Part shown: piece after piece, positions 32,300-40,500 of the stretch
Numbering within the stretch: the first letter of the stretch is position 1
How the letters are laid out: the number at the start of each line of letters is the position of its first letter
Assembly (NCBI GenBank): GCA_934675205.1
Contig: CAKUPQ010000003.1
Location: forward strand, 62,001-126,000
Source of the DNA: an uncultured Flavobacteriaceae bacterium
GTDB lineage: Bacteria > Bacteroidota > Bacteroidia > Flavobacteriales > Flavobacteriaceae
Reading direction: 5' to 3'
Length of the DNA stretch: 64,000 nucleotides
Notes under the pieces: model-generated
What the model saw: only the letters and a program-made list of their open reading frames with translations
Databases searched by the model: none
Told to the model about the DNA's origin: nothing
Program-made: the position numbers and the translations under genes

Positions 32300-32307
32300 C
32301 AAAAGTA
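32300..32307 (-). promoter_or_regulatory. -7 box for the T9SS cargo gene
   Basis: CAAAAGTA reads TACTTTTG toward the gene, 30 bases before its start. Confidence 0.55.
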
Positions 32308-32376
32308 GGTAATAAAATTGTTATCTGCAAATAAGGAAAGTGTTAAATTTTTAATTCTAAAAAGACACTAACTACT

Positions 32377-32681
32377 TTAAAGAGGTTTTTGAGGTCTGTT
32401 TTTAGGATTTCTTTTCTGATGAAAACAGGATAATATTCTGATATTTTGTTTTTGTTCATTGATGACAAAATACAAATCATAAGGGAACTTTTTAATTTTG
32501 CAGGAACGTACGTTATTGTATCTCAATCTTTGTGCAAAAGGGTTTTTCAGAATGTCGTTGTATGCATTCTCAAGTTTTTCTATGAAGTAAGCAGGAGCAA
32601 ACGAACTGTCTTTACCATAAACTCTATTGCTTTTTCGATTTCGTTTTGAGCCCTTTTGGATAAAATGAGTTTAAAGTCCAT
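32377..32681 (-). pseudogene. RelE/ParE-family toxin, frameshifted
   Basis: From ATG at 32681 the minus strand reads MDFKLILSKRAQNEIEKAIEF and then stops within 13 codons. Shifting by one base at the TTT near 32619 restores a frame that runs to the stop at 32377 (YGKDSSFAPAYFIEKL, LKNPFAQRLRYNNVRSCK, FPYDLYFVINE, ILSCFHQKRNP). Together they make about 101 residues with the RelE/ParE order (N-terminal helices, RYNNVR, YFVI). A single lost T explains the break. The toxin start overlaps the antitoxin gene by 11 bases, the classical TA arrangement. Confidence 0.8.
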
Positions 32682-32907
32682 ATTTTTGCTTTAGTATTTT
32701 AATGGACTCTTCAGCCGAAATACAATCCTCATCTTTTTCTTGTAGTCTTTCGTCCAAAATTGCTTTTAAATCATCCGAAAGTTCCTCATATTCATCTTCC
32801 TCATTAGGGATTATGATAATTTCTACGCTTTTTGCTTTAAAATTTTTAGGCAAAAACACATTAAACGAATTATCTTTAACTTCTACAAATTGTCTTATCG
32901 CTTCCAT
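32671..32907 (-). CDS. Type II antitoxin partner of the broken RelE/ParE toxin
   Basis: This 78-residue protein has an N-terminal short beta segment (AIRQFVEVKDNSFNVFLPKN), as in AbrB/MazE-like or Phd-like DNA-binding ends, and an acidic C-terminal helix (DDLKAILDERLQEKDED) that would wrap a toxin. It overlaps the toxin frame by 11 bases and has its own promoter. It appears intact although the toxin is not. Confidence 0.75.
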   Translation of the reverse strand: MEAIRQFVEVKDNSFNVFLPKNFKAKSVEIIIIPNEEDEYEELSDDLKAILDERLQEKDEDCISAEESIKILKQKYGL

Positions 32908-32946
32908 AATTTAGTTATTTGTGAATTTTTGTCATATACTAATACA

Positions 32947-32954
32947 CAAAAATA
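32947..32954 (-). promoter_or_regulatory. -7 box of the toxin-antitoxin operon
   Basis: CAAAAATA reads TATTTTTG on the minus strand, 39 bases before the antitoxin start. Confidence 0.5.
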
Positions 32955-32964
32955 CGAAATAAAT

Positions 32965-34401
32965 TTAATAATCTTTACGTCCTATGATATTCAGCTTATA
33001 AATCAAAATCAGATTAAGCACAAGACAAAGCCCTGATTTTAGTGCAAAATTCCAAAAATGTGAAGTCAGAGTCGGTAAGAAATAAACAAGGATTCCAACC
33101 GAAATAATCACTGAAAATAATTGTAAATACTTCTTGTCAAACGGAAGAATTCCGATTTTTTGTTTGATATAAAACGTCTTTAGCAAGTTAAAAACCGAAA
33201 TTGAAATAAACGAAGAATAAGCCACTCCAATCATTCCCATTTTGAACTGAAGTACAAAAAGCAGATTCAGTCCGATATTTAGGACAATCATTACCAAAAT
33301 AGCAATCACATTAAATCGGTAATATTTAGAAAAAGTAATGATTTCGGAGTTAAATCCTGTTCCCATATTGATAACCATTCCAAGTCCTAAAACCAAAAGT
33401 ATCGGAACAGCTTGTAGCAGATTTTCTTTGGCAGGAAGAAGTGAAAATAAATCATTTATACCCAAAAAAACACAGCTGTACAATACAGCTCCTATAGCAA
33501 AAAGTAGCTTTGCATTCTCTTTGTACTTACTGCTTAACTCTTTTATCTTATTTTGTTTGACTAATTCGGAAATGACAGGAGAATTGATAGCAAAAATTCC
33601 CGTAGCAGGAATAATAAGTGTAGAGGCTACCAAAACTCCGATGTTGTAAATTCCGATTTCTTTCATCTCATAACCCAGAAATCCGAGCATTATCGTATCA
33701 ATCCGGAAAGCCAAAAGCGACCCCAAACTTCCCGTAAAAGCAAACAGGCTGTATCGAAAATATTCCTTTTTGGAGAAATTTTCAAAAACCTTTCTGAAAC
33801 CTGAATCCCAACGGGTTTTGTCTTTTTTTAAGGTGTAAATTCCCGTAAGGAAAAGAATTAGAATATACGAAAGTACAAAAATCCAAACCCCTTGTTTTTC
33901 TTGGATAAAATGTATTCCGACCAAAATAAAAATCAGAGGAAGTGTAATTTTCGGAATGATTTTTTCAAAAAATGAAGGAAATGCAATCTTCTGTAAATTA
34001 AGCGATTGACGTTTAAAAACTTCGTTAAATGCAATCGAAATTCCAAGCGGTAAAGCCAACCAAACCAAGCTTTTAAATTCAAAATCAAAAAGTGATGCAA
34101 TCAAAAAAATAAGCCCAAAAGCCAAAACGGAATTTACCAAAACCGAATATAAGCTATACAGAAACAATCGGTTTTTATTTTCGACCGATAGAGTAGGGTA
34201 GAAGTGAACCAGTGCCTGTGATGCCCCAATCAGAATAAGCGGAAAAATCACTTGAGAAAAGGATTCTACCATTCGGATAATTCCCAAAAATTCAGGATTT
34301 TCGGGATAGATATAGAGAGTGGAAACAATTCCGACAGCCACACCAATATAATTGATAAGACTAAACCAAAAAATCTGTTTTGTAACGGAATTATTTTTCA
34401 T
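32965..34401 (-). CDS. Polysaccharide/lipid-linked glycan flippase (Wzx/MOP superfamily)
   Basis: This 478-residue protein has 12 to 14 hydrophobic helices with few charged loops. It opens TKQIFWFSLINYIGVAVGIV and has the FRIDTIMLGFLG and VLVASTLIIPATGIFAINSPVI segments typical of O-antigen flippases. It would move undecaprenyl-linked glycan across the inner membrane. It is away from the glycan locus at the left end, next to a divergent methyltransferase gene. Confidence 0.88.
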   Translation of the reverse strand: MKNNSVTKQIFWFSLINYIGVAVGIVSTLYIYPENPEFLGIIRMVESFSQVIFPLILIGASQALVHFYPTLSVENKNRLFLYSLYSVLVNSVLAFGLIFLIASLFDFEFKSLVWLALPLGISIAFNEVFKRQSLNLQKIAFPSFFEKIIPKITLPLIFILVGIHFIQEKQGVWIFVLSYILILFLTGIYTLKKDKTRWDSGFRKVFENFSKKEYFRYSLFAFTGSLGSLLAFRIDTIMLGFLGYEMKEIGIYNIGVLVASTLIIPATGIFAINSPVISELVKQNKIKELSSKYKENAKLLFAIGAVLYSCVFLGINDLFSLLPAKENLLQAVPILLVLGLGMVINMGTGFNSEIITFSKYYRFNVIAILVMIVLNIGLNLLFVLQFKMGMIGVAYSSFISISVFNLLKTFYIKQKIGILPFDKKYLQLFSVIISVGILVYFLPTLTSHFWNFALKSGLCLVLNLILIYKLNIIGRKDY

Positions 34402-34446
34402 TAACTGATATTAACTTTTCTAAGTTTCTAAAATTTTATACTTTAG

Positions 34447-34454
34447 CAAAGATA
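34447..34454 (-). promoter_or_regulatory. -7 box for the flippase gene
   Basis: CAAAGATA reads TATCTTTG on the minus strand, 45 bases before the flippase start and 13 bases before the divergent methyltransferase ATG. Confidence 0.55.
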
Positions 34455-34466
34455 ATAGTTAAGTCA

Positions 34467-34991
34467 ATGTACGAGCAATATTTTCCTAAAAAACGATATA
34501 ATCAAACTTTAGAATTCTTAAAAAAACATATTTCTACTTCCGAAAAATTATTGGATTTAGGAGTTGAAAATCCATTTTCTAAAATATTGAAATCAGAAGG
34601 TTATCAGGTAGTTAATACAAAGGGAGAGGATTTAGATGAAGATTTTTCAGCTTTGAAAAGCGGAAATTATACAGTTGTAACCGCTTTTGAAATCCTGGAG
34701 CATTTGCTGAATCCGTACTCTTTATTAAAGGAAATAAAATCGGATAAATTGGTTATTTCCGTTCCTTTGCGGTTGTGGTTTAGTCCTGCTTACCGAAGTA
34801 AAACAGATATGTGGGACAGACATTACCACGAATTTGAAGATTGGCAATTGGACTGGCTTTTGGAAAAAACAGGCTGGAAAATCATTGACCGAGCTAAATG
34901 GACAAACCCAACAAACAAAATCGGAATTCGTCCAATCTTGAGAAGGTTTACTCCAAGATATTATATTGTGTATGCTGAAAAAAAGAAATAA
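34467..34991 (+). CDS. SAM-dependent methyltransferase, class I (type 11-like)
   Basis: This 174-residue protein has a shortened motif I LLDLGVENPF, and AFEILEHLLNPYSLLKEI in the position of methyltransferase motif II and helix. The second half (WDRHYHEFEDWQLDWLLEKTGW) is family-like. The short length and modified motif I (Val-Glu-Asn in place of Gly-x-Gly) suggest a divergent member. The divergent flippase gene hints at glycan modification. The substrate is unknown. Confidence 0.7.
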   Translation: MYEQYFPKKRYNQTLEFLKKHISTSEKLLDLGVENPFSKILKSEGYQVVNTKGEDLDEDFSALKSGNYTVVTAFEILEHLLNPYSLLKEIKSDKLVISVPLRLWFSPAYRSKTDMWDRHYHEFEDWQLDWLLEKTGWKIIDRAKWTNPTNKIGIRPILRRFTPRYYIVYAEKKK

Positions 34992-35047
34992 ATGAATTTG
35001 TAAATAAAAAAAAATCAATTTCATTTTTAAAAATAAAATTATAGTTA

Positions 35048-35055
35048 TACATTTG
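35048..35055 (+). promoter_or_regulatory. -7 box TACATTTG for the small membrane protein
   Basis: TACATTTG is 27 bases before the ATG at 35083. The surrounding AGTTATACATTTGT is the same 14-mer as at 488-501. Confidence 0.6.
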
Positions 35056-35082
35056 TGCTTTGAGTAAACAAAAAATAAAGTT

Positions 35083-35256
35083 ATGTTTGATTTTCAGCAA
35101 TATTTAGGATTTCTTTTGTTTTTAACAATTTTTACAATGGGATTTTGGCTTTTGTTATTTCTTATAGGATTTGCTTTCTACTGGGTAACAGGTCATTCTA
35201 TTGAAATGTGGAAAGAAAAAAGAGCAGAGAAAAGAGCTCAAAGTGAATTGGAATAG
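35083..35256 (+). CDS. Small single-pass membrane protein, 57 residues
   Basis: ATG at 35083, stop TAG at 35254. The protein starts MFDFQQYLGFLLFL, has hydrophobic stretches from about 8 to 38, and ends with a charged amphipathic tail WKEKRAEKRAQSELE. Clear promoter upstream, clear terminator downstream, and a coding pattern consistent with its neighbours support a real gene. I do not recognise the family. Confidence 0.7.
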   Translation: MFDFQQYLGFLLFLTIFTMGFWLLLFLIGFAFYWVTGHSIEMWKEKRAEKRAQSELE

Positions 35257-35291
35257 AAATTTAGAGAGTTAAAAATAGATTTTTCATTATT

Positions 35292-35325
35292 AACCACAAT
35301 CTGACGAAAGTCGGATTGTGGTTTT
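35292..35325 (+). terminator. Terminator after the small membrane protein
   Basis: AACCACAATCTGAC at 35292-35305 pairs with GTCGGATTGTGGTT at 35310-35323 (one G-U), loop GAAA, ending in Ts. Confidence 0.85.
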
Positions 35326-35332
35326 CTTGTTT

Positions 35333-36571
35333 TTATTCAAACCGGATGGCTTTAACAGGTGAAATTTTCGTAATAATATAAGACGGAATCAAAAGCACCA
35401 TCAAACAAACAACAACCGTTCCGATATTCAGAGCCAAAATATAATCCCAATTCAGATAGACAGGAGCTTGGTTTACGTAGTAGCTTTTCGGGTCTAATTT
35501 AACCACTCCAAAATATTTCTGAATCAGTAATATCCCCAATCCGATGAGATTTCCCCAAAAAAGTCCTCTCGAAATCAGGTAAAAAGCATTGTATAAAAAT
35601 ATTTTACGTACCTTCCAATTATCAGCTCCCATTGCCTTGAGAATTCCAATCATTTGGGTTCGTTCCAATATCATAACCAAAAGTGCAACCGCAATATTGA
35701 TGATTCCGACCAATAACATTAATATAATAATCAAATAAATGTTGGAATCCGTAATTTTAAGCCATTCGAAAATGGAGTAATATTTTTCTATAATAGTTTG
35801 TGTATCAAGTACAGAAGGAGTTTGTGAGTGAACTTCATCTCCCTTTTGCTGAATCTGATTAAAATCATTTACAAAAACTTCAAAATTTCCGATTTGATTA
35901 GCGCTCCACCGATTCATTCTTTGTAGGTGTCTAATATCTCCAAAGATAAAGTTAGCATCAAATTCTTGAAATCCTGAATTATATATCCCAACAATTTCAA
36001 ACTGACGTAAGTTGGGTCTTTCGTTTGGGTCGTCTTTTAAAAAATGGGTTGTGAATTTATCTCCGAGCGTAAATTCCATTCGTTTGGCCAAATACTCTGA
36101 AATTAGAACCTCTGCATTTTCTCGTTCTTCCGTAACGTTTGGAATTCTTCCCTGAACGAGGTATTCTTCTAAATTTTTAAACCTATAATCTGTTCCTACT
36201 CCTTTAAAAATAATACCTTCAAAAGTAGTTTCGGTTCGGATAACTCCTGCTTTAGTAATTACAGCCTGAATATGGTTAATGTCACTTACCGAAGAAAAAT
36301 TTGGATAAAAATCTTGATTCTTATCAATAGGAGTGAGGCTAACTTCTGATTGGTTGTTGTCGAAATTTGAAATAATAATGTGCCCGTTGAAAGCCGAAAT
36401 TTTTTCACGGATTTTCTCCCGAAGCCCGATTCCCGTTGCAACCGAAACCAACATCATAATAATTCCCAAAGCAATAGCAATAACCGCAATAGTCAGTATC
36501 GGACTTGAAATACTTGCCTTTTCTTTCTTTTCGGAAGTCAGTCGTTTTGCTATAAAATAGGGTAGGTTCAT
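35333..36571 (-). CDS. ABC transporter permease, LolC/LolE (FtsX) family
   Basis: This 412-residue protein has an N-terminal helix (about 26-48), a large periplasmic MacB-like domain (about 50-270) and three C-terminal helices (about 275-400). VNIAVALL-like text and the ending YIITKISPVKAIRFE are typical of lipoprotein-releasing permeases. In Bacteroidetes a single such permease often forms a homodimer. The partner ATPase LolD is not beside it. A cell-division FtsX role is less likely given the length. Confidence 0.88.
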   Translation of the reverse strand: MNLPYFIAKRLTSEKKEKASISSPILTIAVIAIALGIIMMLVSVATGIGLREKIREKISAFNGHIIISNFDNNQSEVSLTPIDKNQDFYPNFSSVSDINHIQAVITKAGVIRTETTFEGIIFKGVGTDYRFKNLEEYLVQGRIPNVTEERENAEVLISEYLAKRMEFTLGDKFTTHFLKDDPNERPNLRQFEIVGIYNSGFQEFDANFIFGDIRHLQRMNRWSANQIGNFEVFVNDFNQIQQKGDEVHSQTPSVLDTQTIIEKYYSIFEWLKITDSNIYLIIILMLLVGIINIAVALLVMILERTQMIGILKAMGADNWKVRKIFLYNAFYLISRGLFWGNLIGLGILLIQKYFGVVKLDPKSYYVNQAPVYLNWDYILALNIGTVVVCLMVLLIPSYIITKISPVKAIRFE

Positions 36572-36591
36572 TGTTTATTATTATGAATGCC

Positions 36592-36599
36592 CAAATATA
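36592..36599 (-). promoter_or_regulatory. -7 box for the LolC/E-type permease
   Basis: CAAATATA reads TATATTTG on the minus strand, 20 bases before the start. Confidence 0.6.
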
Positions 36600-36762
36600 A
36601 TTCTTTTTAAACAGAGTTCTAAAGGTAAAAATAACAAAGGTTTTCTTTCTTCATATATAGTCTAAAAATTCATATAACTATGTTATTTATATATTTTTTA
36701 ATAACTTGCAGTCGAGTTTTTGTTTTTTTTAAGAATAATTAATGCTATTAAATAAAATTATG

Positions 36763-38529
36763 ATGAAAAAATTACTAAAATTAATTTGTAAAAAGAAAAC
36801 AACTGCGTTTTCTGTATTTGGGTTATTGTTTGGAATCAGTGCTGTAGATGCTCAGACTTGTGATGAACCAACAATTAGTGCTAATCCTGTAACGATATGT
36901 TCAGGAATGTCAACTACTTTGACTGCTGTTTCTGATGGAGAAGATGTGTTTTGGTATGATTCTGAATCTGCAACTTCTTCGATAGGAGAAGGAGCGTCCT
37001 TTACGACTCCTATTTTGACATCGGATACTTCTTATTGGGTAGAATCTGTAAATTATGGAACTCCAGGAACAGGTGCTGTTATTACTGGAGGTGCGAGGGT
37101 AGCTCCGAGTAGTAATAGTGGTTCGGAAGTCGTAGCTACTACTTCTCCTTGGGGGCTAGTATTTGATGCTTACGAAGATTTTGTACTCAACTCTGTGGAT
37201 GTTTTTATTATCGCATCAGCAGGAGGAGCTATTGTTATTAATTTGCTGGATGATAACTGGAATGTTATGGAAACAACCTCACTCACATTACCAGCAGGAG
37301 GTAGTACTTCTTCTCCGTTACAGCATACAATAACTTTGGATTTTGATGTTCCACAGGGTAATGGATATCGTCTTGTTGCGTCTTCATCTCCTACTATGGT
37401 TAGAGAGTTTAGTTCCGAACATCCTGGGTTTCCTTATTCTATAGGAACTGTAGGTGCAGTAACTGCAGGAAGCGTCAATACAACAGGTGGAAACCCGACA
37501 GTTTATTATTTCTTTTATAATTGGACTGTTACTGCAGGGACACCTGCAGAAGAATGTGTGTCAGATCGAATAGAAGTTCTTGTAACAGTTTCTCCGCTTC
37601 CTACTCTTCCTGGAGGAGATTCTACACAAGCAGTAGAAGAAGGAAGTCTTATTTCTGATTTAGTTGTTACAGGACAAAATCTTACGTGGTATGCGGATGC
37701 TGATTTGACGCAAGAAATTCCTGATACGACCGAGCTTATGAACGGAGCGACTTATTATGTTACCCAAACTGTTGGAGATTGTACAAGTGCTGTATTAGCA
37801 ATTACCGTGACTTTTATCGACCCTTGTGAAGATGTGACCGAACCAAACGGAGATTCTGAACAGACAGCAGAAGAAGGAAGTTTACTATCTGATTTAGTTG
37901 TTACAGGACAAAATCTTACGTGGTATGCAGATGCCGATTTGACTCAAGAAATTCCTGATACAACCGAGCTTATCAACGCAACGACTTATTATGTTACCCA
38001 AACTGTTGGAGATTGTACAAGTGATGCATTGGCAATTACGGTTACCTTAATTGCCCCTTGTTCAGACATAACCGCACCTGATGGTGATTCTGAACAGACA
38101 GCAGAAGAAGGAAGTTTACTATCTGATTTAGTTGTTACAGGACAAAATCTTACGTGGTATGCAGATGCCGATTTGACTCAAGAAATTCCTGATACAACCG
38201 AGCTTGTGAACGGCACGACTTATTATGTTACTCAAACAGTTGGAGATTGTACAAGTGATGCATTGGCAATTACGGTTACCGTAACTTTAGATGTAGATAA
38301 CTTTAATAAATATAATTTCAATATGTATCCGAATCCTGTAAGTGATGTATTGAATTTGAAAGCTAATCAAGAAATATCGAATATCGAGGTATTTAATCTT
38401 TTAGGACAAAAAATGGATGTACCCATAAACAATAATCAGCTTGATATGACTTTGCTTTTGACAGGGAATTATATTTTGAATGTAACTATCGAAGGAATTA
38501 CTAAAACTTTTAAAGTAAGCAGAAGATAA
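36763..38529 (+). CDS. Secreted T9SS cargo with three Ig-like repeats
   Basis: This protein (588 residues from ATG 36763; ATG at 36742 or 36760 also possible) has a signal peptide ending SAVDAQ. It has a first Ig-like segment with TCDEPTISANPVTICSG, a beta-rich domain at about 100-270, then three consecutive 78-residue Ig-like repeats (each with LTWYADADLTQEIPDTTEL, then TYYVTQTVGDCTS) and a C-terminal sorting tail FNMYPNPVSDVLNL. Each repeat has one cysteine near its end and another at the next boundary. It is probably a surface adhesin or matrix protein delivered by T9SS. Confidence 0.88.
   Translation: MKKLLKLICKKKTTAFSVFGLLFGISAVDAQTCDEPTISANPVTICSGMSTTLTAVSDGEDVFWYDSESATSSIGEGASFTTPILTSDTSYWVESVNYGTPGTGAVITGGARVAPSSNSGSEVVATTSPWGLVFDAYEDFVLNSVDVFIIASAGGAIVINLLDDNWNVMETTSLTLPAGGSTSSPLQHTITLDFDVPQGNGYRLVASSSPTMVREFSSEHPGFPYSIGTVGAVTAGSVNTTGGNPTVYYFFYNWTVTAGTPAEECVSDRIEVLVTVSPLPTLPGGDSTQAVEEGSLISDLVVTGQNLTWYADADLTQEIPDTTELMNGATYYVTQTVGDCTSAVLAITVTFIDPCEDVTEPNGDSEQTAEEGSLLSDLVVTGQNLTWYADADLTQEIPDTTELINATTYYVTQTVGDCTSDALAITVTLIAPCSDITAPDGDSEQTAEEGSLLSDLVVTGQNLTWYADADLTQEIPDTTELVNGTTYYVTQTVGDCTSDALAITVTVTLDVDNFNKYNFNMYPNPVSDVLNLKANQEISNIEVFNLLGQKMDVPINNNQLDMTLLLTGNYILNVTIEGITKTFKVSRR
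37612..38286 (+). repeat. Three 234-bp coding repeats
   Basis: GATTCT anchors at 37618, 37852 and 38086 give an exact 234-bp (78-codon) period. Copies 2 and 3 are identical for over 110 bases from the anchor and differ at few sites afterwards, indicating recent duplication. Confidence 0.9.
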
Positions 38530-38557
38530 GTTATTTTAATTCAGGCTTTGCAAACAA

Positions 38558-38596
38558 AAAAATACCCTTTCAATTTTATTTTGAAAGGGTATTTTT
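38558..38596. terminator. Bidirectional terminator between the adhesin and hmuS
   Basis: AAAAATACCCTTTCAA at 38558-38573 and its perfect complement at 38581-38596 form a 16-bp stem with a 7-base loop. Confidence 0.9.
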
Positions 38597-38598
38597 AT

Positions 38599-39624
38599 TT
38601 ACGAAAGTTGTTTAACGATTTCTCTCCATTCTTCGAGTTCCGGAATTCCCGGTTTGCGTTTTCCGAAGAACTGAACGATTAAATCTCCCATTTCGTTGAA
38701 TACTTCAACCGAAGTTACAATATCTCCTTCAGCAGGTTTGCGTACTATATAAGTCGATGCGATTTTTGACATATCCAAATGCAGGTTAAAATCCGGATCC
38801 ATTACGTTAAACCATTCTCTGTGCCACATTGTTTTGCGGATTCTTCCGGTATGAATTTGGATATTTCCTCTATTTCCTACAAAAACCATAATCGGAGTTT
38901 TGGTCTGGGCAGCTAATTCTAATAATTTTACCGAAGCTTGATTATCAATTTTTTGAGCATAATATTCCGATGGAGCCAATCGCAATGCCTGAGTTCGGGT
39001 TACTCCGAATTTCTTTAACATTCCGAAGAAATCGTGAGTGTCTTTAAGCCCTTTCCAAGCAGTATGAAATCCTTCTACATCAACATCAGCATCGGGTTTT
39101 TCTTCAATATCTAACGGAAGAGCAGCAGCTGTTTCGTTGGTTGATTGGTCTTCCGATTTGTATTTTTCAACCAAATCCCTGTAAGCCTGTTCGTTGCTGT
39201 CTTTAGTCAGATAAATCTTGTGAATGGATTCTCCGTCTTTCCCAAAAAACTGCAAACTCGTACGAGTTCCGTGTTCGGATTCTTCCGTAACTGCATAAAC
39301 CTTTTCCCAAGCCGACAAAAAGATTCGCATATCAATATCGTCATTCACAAACAATCCTGCGTGTGAATTTGAGAAATCTCCGTTTGCATAAATTCCCTTA
39401 CGTTCGTGGACACATTCTTCGTTTCGGGTAAGTCCCATCAACTTTCCGAGAGGTTCTAAATCCAACAGGATATTTTCAAATTCTGGACGTAAACGGATTA
39501 CGTTCTGTCCTGTTTTTGTAGCTAAAAGCTCCACTTCGCTAACTCCTAATTGTTGAGCCGCATTCCGTATTCTGAGGTGTGGGTTTTCTGCTTTGAGAGC
39601 TTCCCATTTTTGTAGTAAATTCAT
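38599..39624 (-). CDS. hmuS: Hemin-degrading factor (HemS/ChuS/HmuS family)
   Basis: This 341-residue protein has two homologous halves, each a split beta-sheet domain: WEALKAENPHLRIRNAA with GLTRNEECVHERKGIY, then WKGLKDTHDFFGMLKKFG with VGNRGNIQIHTGRI. The histidine in the second half (HTGRIRKTMWHREWFN region) is where heme binds in ChuS relatives. It degrades or carries cytosolic heme to release iron. It is last in the hmuTUVS operon. Confidence 0.92.
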   Translation of the reverse strand: MNLLQKWEALKAENPHLRIRNAAQQLGVSEVELLATKTGQNVIRLRPEFENILLDLEPLGKLMGLTRNEECVHERKGIYANGDFSNSHAGLFVNDDIDMRIFLSAWEKVYAVTEESEHGTRTSLQFFGKDGESIHKIYLTKDSNEQAYRDLVEKYKSEDQSTNETAAALPLDIEEKPDADVDVEGFHTAWKGLKDTHDFFGMLKKFGVTRTQALRLAPSEYYAQKIDNQASVKLLELAAQTKTPIMVFVGNRGNIQIHTGRIRKTMWHREWFNVMDPDFNLHLDMSKIASTYIVRKPAEGDIVTSVEVFNEMGDLIVQFFGKRKPGIPELEEWREIVKQLS

Positions 39625-39656
39625 TTTTAATATATAATGTATTGTTTTAATCTACT

Positions 39657-40430
39657 CTATGTTCCAAAAAAAATCATTGGTTTTTTATCTACCGGATTTT
39701 CAAAAATCGTACACGGAAAATTATATACGTCGGTTATGATTTCTTTGGTAAAAATATTTAGCGGAATATCATTAGCGACAACTTTTCCCCCTTTCATCAG
39801 AAAAACTTCGTCTGAAAAACGTGCAGTCAGGTTCAAATCGTGCAAAACCAAAACGGCTGTATTTCCTTTTTTGGTAAATTTTCGGATATTTTCTAATATT
39901 CGGTATTGATGATAAATATCCAAATTATTCAGAGGTTCGTCCAAAAAAATCAGCTTGTTTTGAATATCGTTATCCAATTGAGCCAAAACCCGAGCCAAAT
40001 GAACTCTCTGCTTTTCTCCTCCCGAAAGTGTGTTGTAATCCCTGTCTTTTAAATGAAAAACATCGGTTTGTTTCATCGCATTTTCGACAGCAATTAAATC
40101 ATTTTCATTCGGATTATTGTCAAAATACGGATAACGACCCATAAGGGTAACATCTCCAACCAAAAGCGGAATATCCGAATTATATTGTTGCGAGAATTTT
40201 GCTTTGTGTTGTGATAATTCTCCCGTATGCCATTCTTTGAACGTTTTTTCTTTGAAAAGGATATTGTCAAATCGTTCCAATTCGTTGGATAAAACACTCA
40301 AAAGCGTGGATTTTCCTGCTCCATTCGGTCCGACAATCGCAATCATCTTTCCGTTTTGTGCAGAAAAATCAATTTCACTCAAGATTTTAAAATCCTTGTG
40401 AGAATATGATATGTTTTTTCCTTTTAGCAT
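39657..40430 (-). CDS. hmuV: Heme ABC transporter ATP-binding protein
   Basis: This 257-residue ATPase has Walker A GPNGAGKST, signature LSGGEKQRVHLARVLAQL and Walker B LIFLDEPLNNLD, with the H-loop in VLVLHDLNL. It belongs to the FecE/HmuV family. It energises heme import through the permease encoded upstream. Confidence 0.94.
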   Translation of the reverse strand: MLKGKNISYSHKDFKILSEIDFSAQNGKMIAIVGPNGAGKSTLLSVLSNELERFDNILFKEKTFKEWHTGELSQHKAKFSQQYNSDIPLLVGDVTLMGRYPYFDNNPNENDLIAVENAMKQTDVFHLKDRDYNTLSGGEKQRVHLARVLAQLDNDIQNKLIFLDEPLNNLDIYHQYRILENIRKFTKKGNTAVLVLHDLNLTARFSDEVFLMKGGKVVANDIPLNIFTKEIITDVYNFPCTIFENPVDKKPMIFFGT

Positions 40431-40434
40431 TTTT

Positions 40435-40500
40435 AGTTTACGGTTTACAGTTTACGGTTTACAGCTGGCAGAACAATTGTAAACCGTAAACTGTAAACTT
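40435..40500. repeat. GTTTACGGTTTACAG direct and inverted repeats between hmuV and hmuU
   Basis: ACAGTTTACGGTTTACA at 40447-40463 has a perfect complement at 40478-40494, and the left arm is also internally repeated. The right side ends on the base before the hmuU stop codon. Confidence 0.85.

Noticed and set aside
32615..32625. Programmed -1 frameshift site in the toxin
   Set aside because: The sequence around the break (GAGTTTATGG) lacks the X-XXY-YYZ slippery form, so a simple base loss is more likely.
32446..32649. Plus-strand coding frame of 67 codons
   Set aside because: It is antisense to the better-supported broken RelE/ParE toxin, which overlaps the antitoxin as expected.
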